A stretch of 64,000 bases of DNA from Triatoma infestans (Eukaryota > Arthropoda > Insecta > Hemiptera > Reduviidae), in NCBI GenBank assembly GCA_011037195.1, contig JAAEAF010002492.1, positions 62,001 through 126,000 on the forward strand, given 5' to 3'. Positions 57,941-64,000 of the stretch are shown piece after piece. A program made the translations under genes and the position numbers. The notes under the pieces were generated by a model. It had not been told where the DNA came from and did no database searches. It was given only the letters and a program-made list of their open reading frames with translations. Position 1 is the first letter of the stretch; each line of letters starts with the position of its first letter.

Positions 57941-58540
57941 AGTACCTTCCCAAATTTCGGATTCAGCCCTCGGACGATCCCCCATGGCACCATGGCTCCT
58001 GCAGTAGGGCTACATGTAGCCCCTCCCTGTCGAACCTCCTACTTAGCACGGCCGAAAGCCTTTGCATGGTGGAGGTTCGCCTGCACCATCCTGATTACCA
58101 TGTTAGGTCTCCGAAGGGGACGGAACGCACCGGGTCCCAGGGGTCCCCCCCCCGGCTTCCGCAACCGCCGGCAACTGCTCCTGGCCTTGAGGCCTGTGGA
58201 GCAAGCTGGCATCGCTTCTGCCAGTAGGCGCACCCGCTGGAACCCCCGCCTTGCCGTCCGCCCCTCCTCCATCCGCCCCTCACTTCGGGTAGCACGGCCA
58301 GGGCAGCCTGCAACGCCTCCAGCTCTCCTTCCAGGCCACCCTGACTCTCCTTTGGCGAATCCGCCTTTAATGTGCTCTCGGCCTTCGGCTGATCCCCTTC
58401 CACTTCCATCGCCTTGGCCTCCTCCGAGCTTTTACTTTTCGAGAGCTTGTGACGAAAAGTCACCCGCCTCCAACCGAAATAGGGGGACATATCCAGCCTT
58501 TTAAGCTCCGCCAATGACCCCCTGTCTTTTAAATGATAAT
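57941..58540 (-). pseudogene. LINE-J ORF1 end and ORF2 start (5' piece)
   Basis: On the minus strand the frame 58514-58095 has a Lys/Glu- then Gly/Arg-rich sequence that could be the end of an ORF1. The frame ending 58039 gives MVIRMVQANLHHAKAFGRAK, the usual opening of a LINE ORF2 endonuclease. Broken sense then leads to IVRGLNPKFGKVLY at the LINE-I target site and continues at 52757. The base composition is unusually GC-rich compared with the flanks. Confidence 0.65.
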
Positions 58541-59632
58541 AAATGATGTTTCTTTTCGATATATTCAGAAATCATGATTGTGTCAACATTCTAAGTGCAA
58601 TACTTACCATGTTCCTAATAGTATAAACCATAGAACCAATAATCTATTGTTTGTAACATTATAAAAAACATTCAGCAATACCAGGTTTAATAAGATTATT
58701 ATAATAATTAATTAAAGATTGAGATATATTATTTACATTATCAAGAGTTAATTCAAAAAGAAAAAAATGTAATAAATATTCTCTAAGAAAATGTTACATA
58801 AATAATATATGGCGATATTAGAGTCATTATTATGTTTTAATTGTATTCTAGGTTTTATTTTTAACTTTAATGACCACAATTTAAATTTGATTGCTTTTCT
58901 TATTTCATGCATTTATCTTATATTCTACTTTATTCATTTTGCTATCAATTTTTTATACATATTTTATTGTTATTTTGTCTAAATATTATATAATGTATTA
59001 GTATTATATTGCAGCTGTATTGCAGTATTATTTTTATTTATATGGGGTGTTTAGCCCATCGTATATCAATCTAAATAATAAATAAATCGTGCATTCCTCC
59101 GAAATGGTTGAAACTCAGGCCACGTTTTATATGTACTGCTTTGTCGCAAATAAGGTGTAGAACTACCTGTTTTAGTATGACCAGCTAAATCTGGTACACG
59201 CTATACAATAATTAGCATTCCAATTTTTTTTTTCAGTCAATTAAGAAAACTCTTCTTTTTTTTAAAACTATTGATTTATTGATTAGTTTTTCCAAGAAAT
59301 CTGGTACGCCGATGTGCAGGCTATTTTCAAGAAAATTCCCGAAAAATCTGAGAAAAACCATTGAATATATTAGTTCACTATATTAGAAGTATTAGGCAGG
59401 CGAAATTTACGGAAACCTCCGATGGTAATTAAATTGTTTTGAGTTTCCTGTCATTATTTTACATCAGCAAGAGGAACATATGAAGCAAAAAATGTAGGAG
59501 TTTCCTACGTTTAATGTGTATATTTATTACATAATTTCAAGAACAAACTATATATATATATAAATCCATCAACGATGACGGGTCGTAGGAACATTGAAGT
59601 AATATTTGAGGAAACTTGTGCCCGCGATACCT
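58541..59632. other. AT-rich region, 3' flank of pacifastin gene 2
   Basis: No gene is visible. AT-rich with short simple repeats. A polyadenylation signal for the minus-strand gene lies at 59523-59528. Confidence 0.5.
59523..59528 (-). terminator. Polyadenylation signal of pacifastin gene 2
   Basis: AATAAA on the minus strand, about 105 bases after the stop codon at 59633-59635. Confidence 0.45.
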
Positions 59633-61214
59633 TTAGATCTCTTCTTCGAACCTAGGCGAGCAGTTCAGGGTAGTGCAAGGTCCCACTATTCCTTGTTCTG
59701 TGCAAATGCACTTATTGCATCCATCTCCTGCAGATAACACTGTTCCAGGTGTGCAATGTTTTGCTAAAAACAAAAAATTAAATCAATTTTCCATGCAATT
59801 TTTACCAAAGACAAACTAAAATGTGTCTATTTAATTTGTTTGCTAAAGGCTTTTTTTTCTTTTTTTTTAAAGTTGGTTAATTTTCAGTTAATAATTAAGA
59901 GTTTAATGATTGACCAGAACTTTTATGCACTGAATTTTCTTTCTCTGAACTGTGAGACAGATTTCATGAGATTCCATAAGGACTGTATACTTGCATTCCA
60001 GAATTTTCTCTTATTTATGAACGTTATCCTTAAAATTTATTTATTTATTTTTTTACATAATCAAATTGTTTAGAATGTCAAATTTGTATTATTATTGCTG
60101 TAATTATGTAAACTAAAACTTGAAAATTATAACAGCAATAATCAATACAGAACTTAACATTGAGCCGCCCTCTCAACATTATTATTTTTGTTTTCAGATT
60201 TGTTTTTTCTTTTATAACCCTCCGGGCCGCTTAAATAAAAAAATAATCAAATTTACATCATCACCAATAAAAACTACGATCTAAAAACAAACTATTGTTT
60301 TATTTTATTATTCTTAAAAACCATTATTATTATTATTATTATTACCATTAAATTAATTATTCTATTGTTTTAAATATACTATTTTTGTAATTGTTAAATC
60401 CAAGTTAATACTTGTTTTGACCCCCGCTCCTTTAAAAAAAATTAAAAGCCCGAAAAACCCGAAAAAGCGATATTTCATAAAATAAATCTTTAAATTATTC
60501 TACAAATCGAAAAGTGTAGAGATAAATTGAGGTATTCACATGGCTTGCATTACCACAAAAATAAAGAAAGAAGTGCTTCTTTTCATCAAAAAGTAAAATT
60601 AAATGTAACTTTGAGACATTTTTAATGGCGCTTTTTTTTTTTTATGATAATTATCCAGAGAAATGTTTTAAATAAAAGTTGTAGATCTTTGTATGTTTAG
60701 TTGATATAATAAGTTTGAATAAAATCGTCGGAGCCACTTTTGAGAAAAATCGCAAAAAAGTGGAAAAACTATTCAGTAAACTGGTACTTCCGGTTGAGAA
60801 ATTTTGACAGCTGACCCACTGTCGGATCCCATGGTGATACCTAAACGGAATATCAAGTTTGAGTTTCTACGACTTTTCGTTTTTGAATTTGTTCACATAA
60901 TACATCCGCACACACCATTTTAGTTAGCGTGTTCTGCGGGATGTTTGAAGGTTGTTAAAACTTTTTTGAATGACTCTATAAAACAAATAGTAGTAAATTC
61001 AAAAGCCACCCAAAAAAGTGTGCCACTAGATTCAATAATGTTCCAATACATTTACTTAAAAATAAATTACCAGAAAAGAGACTCTTGAGAAGTACAGATC
61101 TTATAACTTCACAGTCATTAGACGTACATTCACCAATTATTCCTTGCTCAGTACAATTACAGTAATTGCATCCATCATCTACAGGTACTACGCTTCCAGG
61201 TTCGCATCTTTGGG
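59633..61214 (-). CDS. Second pacifastin-type inhibitor gene, last two exons
   Basis: Exons: 61214-61071 and 59763-59633 (stop 59635-59633), joined by a phase-1 GT-AG intron of 1.3 kb. Each encodes one pacifastin domain with the six-cysteine pattern: CEPGSVVPVDDGC, CNYCNC, CTSNDC, and CTPGTVLSAGDGC, CNKCIC, CTTLNC. The upstream exon also opens with a phase-1 acceptor (ATTGCAG at 61215-61221), so at least one more exon, including a signal peptide, should lie to the right. I found none up to 64000. The residues after CT are Ser-Asn and Thr-Leu, unlike the Leu-Met of the first gene, so the target proteases probably differ (inference). It faces the gene at 7509-16576 tail to tail. Confidence 0.8.
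59764..61070 (-). other. Intron of pacifastin gene 2
   Basis: AT-rich intron with an (ATT)n microsatellite at about 60318-60345 and a copy of the 300-bp ACTTCCGG repeat at about 60655-60920. No coding sequence inside. Confidence 0.65.
60655..60920. repeat. ACTTCCGG-type 300-bp repeat, copy 1
   Basis: It starts with AGAGAAATGTTTTAAATAAA and includes GTTGTAGATCTTTGTATG, AATCGTCGGAGCCA, GGTACTTCCGG and CCTAAACGGAATATCAAGTT. The same phrases recur in order at 62340-62600. Confidence 0.8.
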
Positions 61215-61349
61215 CTGCAATTAGTATCAATTTATAATTTTATTTTTTAATTTTTACTTCATTTTCAGAAAAAATGTCTGGGGTGACACGCTCACAAAAC
61301 TTTCTCTTACTCCAGTTTTCAAAATTGTAATTGATAAATTTTATAGTTA

Positions 61350-61795
61350 TTATTATTATTATTACCAACCTCGGGTGGGCTATATCCCGGCACTGCAGCC
61401 AACAGAGGCTTATTGTGCCATCCCCGATAGCTCCTAGTAGACAAACCCTCCCACCACCAGGTCATTTTGAGCTACTATCTCCTCAGGTCGCAAAGTACCA
61501 AAGGTTTCATACCTCAATCTGATTATTGCTACGCAATCGAACAACAGGTGGGAGGCCGTTTCCTCCTCTTCCTGACATAGTCTGCACAAGGGTTCCGCTC
61601 GAATGAGTCCTACCTTGTACAGATGTTTCCTGAACCTACCATGACCCGTAAATAGTCCGGTCACCAGAGAAATCTGGCTCCTACTCAGATTAAGAGTCAT
61701 TTGGGTTCTTAGTTTACACAGTCCTAGCACCATCCTTTTACTGTGTATAACACCCGGGCTCCTCCTCTAGAACTCTTCATGCTTACTGGACACCA
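61350..61795 (-). mobile_element. 5'-truncated LINE-K with (TAA)n tail
   Basis: The 14-bp target duplication AAATTTTATAGTTA flanks it (61336-61349 and 61796-61809). On the minus strand the frame 61733-61434 encodes a LINE C-terminus (LSRSQISLVTGLFTGHGRFR, CRLCQEEEETASHLLFDC), and a TAA repeat ends the element next to the left duplication. It lies upstream of the second pacifastin exon pair, probably in an intron. Confidence 0.85.
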
Positions 61796-61809
61796 AATTT
61801 TATAGTTAA

Positions 61810-62640
61810 TATACCAAATGTATTAAATTCGCCGGAGTTCGTCGAAATTCGTTGAAAACTGAAAAAACTGTTCGGTAAAAAACGCACTTTCGGTTTACTA
61901 ATTTTCTTGAAACTTGGAAGTTTTGCAATCTATTTATTTCTAACTAATTATGTTTATATGGTAGAATTGTATAATCAACTATGACAGGACATTGGAGAGC
62001 CCGCCCTTCCCCCAAAAGCCATTTTAAATGACTTTATCAGGAGAAATGTTTCAAATAAAAGTGGTAATTCTTTATATGTGTAGCTCACATGCCGAGCTTA
62101 AAGAAAATTGTTGAAGCAGTTTTAAAGAAAATACCCGAAAACTAAAAATACATTTCAGTAAAAACGCACTTCCGGTCATCCAATTTTTTTCAAAGTCGGA
62201 ATTTCAGAACACATTTAATTCTAATTATTATTATTTAGTTGACAGAATTGTATAGTGTACTGAAACAGCACTTCGGAAACCTAATTAGGAAAACCTAATC
62301 CCATCCCTCCCCAAAAAGTGCCCTTAAATGAATTTTCCCAGAGAAATGTTTTAAACTAAAGTTGTAGATCTTTGTATGGGCAGTTGGTATAAAAAGATTG
62401 AAGAAAATCGTCGGAGCCATTTTTGAGAAAATCGCAAGAAAGTGAAAAAACCATTCAATAAAGTGGTACTTCTGGATGGGATTTTGGAATTTTGTAAGAA
62501 TTTTGACAGACCTTCTGTGGGATCCCATATGATACCTAAACGGAATATCAAGTTTGAACTTTCTATGATTTTTCGTTTTTGAGCGATGCTGTTCACATTC
62601 ATTCACTCTCTCTCTCTCTCACACACACGCACACCCTTTT
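61810..62640. repeat. ACTTCCGG-type repeats, further copies
   Basis: A partial copy is at about 61830-61920. Two copies with GAGAAATGTTT at about 62041 and 62341 are spaced 300 bp. They share GTAGATCTTTGTATG-like, TCGGAGC-like and ACTTCCGG-like phrases and a leading C-rich stretch (CCCCAAAA). A (CT)n(CA)n microsatellite at 62605-62630 closes the array. Confidence 0.7.
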
Positions 62641-63561
62641 CTGAAAACCGCTTTTTTGGATTCAGGGGACCTCAAATGTGTATTTCCGGTGAAAATTTGA
62701 CTCGATTACAATACTTCCTCTTGCTAGGTGTAAGAGAAAGCAAAAAGGTGTTGTGACTGAAGACAGCTAATCACCAGAACATAATGTGCAAAATGTTTTT
62801 GATATATTTATTAATAAAATTATATTACTTACATTTTTATTATTTAATGAATCTCGTCAAAACGTTGAAAAACAAAAAAAAATCCATTTCCGGATGGCCA
62901 ATTTATTTTAAACTCAGTATTTGTAGCTACCATATTTAATAAACTTAAAAAGACATAAATGATTGAACATAGATTACATAAAAATTGCTTTTGTTGCTTT
63001 GCAGTTCACCAGAACCCCCCCCCCCCGACAATCAATTTTCCAGTCAAAAATATTTCAACTGAAGTGATATGTAGGCCTATATTTGTGGCCAATTTGAACC
63101 AAATATAAAGAAAATCTTTGATACCATTTTGGACAAAATTAGAGTGGAAAAAAGAAGAATAAAAACTGCAAACGGATTGCGCCTAACCATGAATTTTGAA
63201 TCTTCCTTCCAAAGGATTTCTTGGTGAATACTTTCAAGCCACATGGGGCTGGCTATCAAGACTACGCCACCGAGGCACCTATGGGTCTTTTGTGACACCC
63301 ACAAGTTAGACCTTTGTGACCCCCTCAAGTCCTGTCTCTTTTATTAAACCCAGGTTTGTTGAGATAGACTCTTGGGCGAAGCTAACAGGCGTCAGCTTCC
63401 CAAAGTGGAGAAATCTCAGCCACAAAATCCCTTCAGACTACACAGTACAATGCCGTCTTCTTCTTCCTGACATCTAGCGTGGGCATTAAGAGTACCATAG
63501 CAATCAGTATGGAAGCAGGACCTTATGGATTAATTCCTCCGTAATCCTGGGCAAATAGTTA
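62641..63561. other. Repeat-derived noncoding sequence
   Basis: No gene is visible. TATTTCCGGTGAAAATTTGA near 62680 and CATTTCCGGATGGCC near 62885 look like more distant members of the ACTTCCGG family. A C run is at 63017-63026. Confidence 0.4.
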
Positions 63562-63909
63562 TTAATAAAATTTTCGCCTGCCTCTACTTGGGCATTTCGC
63601 AAGGTCGCAGCAAGATTTAGGTCCAATGAAGGTTCCAATAGAGCTCTCGCAGGCTATGCGATCTGCCTCCTCGTTGCCCTTATAACACAAATGCCCGGGT
63701 ACCAAAACTTGAAAAATCTTATTTTGGCTGCTAATTAAACTACATTTAGACGAGCGATTCACAGGGAATCCCCATACAGGGCTTAAACAAATCACCCTCA
63801 ACCAACGCTTCACACTACTGGCCAGACTTCTTTGCAAACGCTCTAAACTAACACTTTTGAACAAAATACAATGTAGGGTATTTAGGAGAGTTCTGGGCCT
63901 ATGGGCCAA
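63562..63909 (-). pseudogene. LINE RNase H relic
   Basis: The minus-strand frame contains a LINE C-terminal piece: LERLQRSLASSVKRWLRVI and then the RNase H end VLVPGHLCYKGNEEADRIAC, matching the usual WVPGH..I.GNE.AD pattern. Upstream RT is outside the window or lost. It is not continuous with LINE-K, which has its own target duplication. Confidence 0.6.
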
Positions 63910-63968
63910 TGACTATGATACTTTTCTTGGCTGTGACCGAGAGCGCTTCCTTTACTTACATTGTACTG

Positions 63969-64000
63969 TACGTATGTATGTATGTATGTATGCATGTATG
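63969..64000. repeat. (GTAT)n microsatellite at right edge
   Basis: Tandem GTAT units with one GCAT variant run into the end of the window. Confidence 0.85.

Noticed and set aside
58039..58504. GC-rich plus-strand frames with Pro/Arg-rich sequence
   Set aside because: The minus strand gives a recognisable LINE ORF2 opening; the plus frames are shadows.
59840..60073. Plus-strand 77-residue hydrophobic frame
   Set aside because: Lies in the intron of the minus-strand pacifastin gene; composition explained by T-richness.
61434..63909. LINE-K and the RNase H relic read as one split LINE
   Set aside because: LINE-K has its own 14-bp target duplication and 5' truncation, so the two are separate insertions.

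Overview
The window looks like a transposon-rich stretch of an insect (at least arthropod) nuclear genome. It is AT-rich, its host genes are split by GT-AG introns, and it is filled with BEL/Pao and Gypsy LTR retrotransposons, several LINE types (R1/I-like and Jockey/CR1-like) and a Polinton/Maverick-like DNA polymerase relic. The only host genes I can support are two pacifastin-type serine protease inhibitor genes. This family is known mainly from arthropods. The insect order cannot be fixed from the sequence alone.

Layout. 1-5404: 3' part of a BEL/Pao element (BEL-A) running in from the left edge. 7509-16576 (+): a complete four-domain pacifastin gene of six exons. Its 8 kb first intron holds a young BEL/Pao copy (BEL-B, 8001-13911, target duplication AAAAG) and two LINE relics. 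17726-45106: an old BEL/Pao copy (BEL-C) whose integrase region was split by a Gypsy element (Gypsy-D, 21921-44270, duplication GACT). Gypsy-D was split in its reverse transcriptase/RNase H region by a second Gypsy (Gypsy-E, 24193-39826, duplication GCTT). Gypsy-E in turn received an intact Jockey/CR1-like LINE (LINE-F) between two gag segments and an R1-like LINE (LINE-G) in its 3' noncoding part. This is a four-level nest.

45124-51061 (+): a block unlike the retroelements. It has two small conserved-looking genes, a C2H2 zinc-finger segment, and a family B DNA polymerase broken into many frames, with recognisable exonuclease and polymerase motifs. I read it as the replication end of a Polinton/Maverick- or adintovirus-like element. 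No capsid, ATPase, protease or retroviral-type integrase gene is visible beside it. 51499-51880: a 34-bp GC-rich minisatellite. 51925-58540: a relic LINE (LINE-J, minus strand) split by a full-length R1/I-type LINE (LINE-I, 52758-57940, plus strand) with a 13-bp target duplication and a (TAA)7 tail.

59633-61214 (-): the last two exons of a second pacifastin gene, convergent with the first. Its upstream part is not found. The rest holds a 5'-truncated LINE with a 14-bp target duplication, an array of about 300-bp AT-rich repeats, another LINE RNase H relic and microsatellites.

The two pacifastin genes probably form a tail-to-tail cluster that was pushed about 43 kb apart by transposon insertions. 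All similarity statements come from motifs read by eye; no database search was run.
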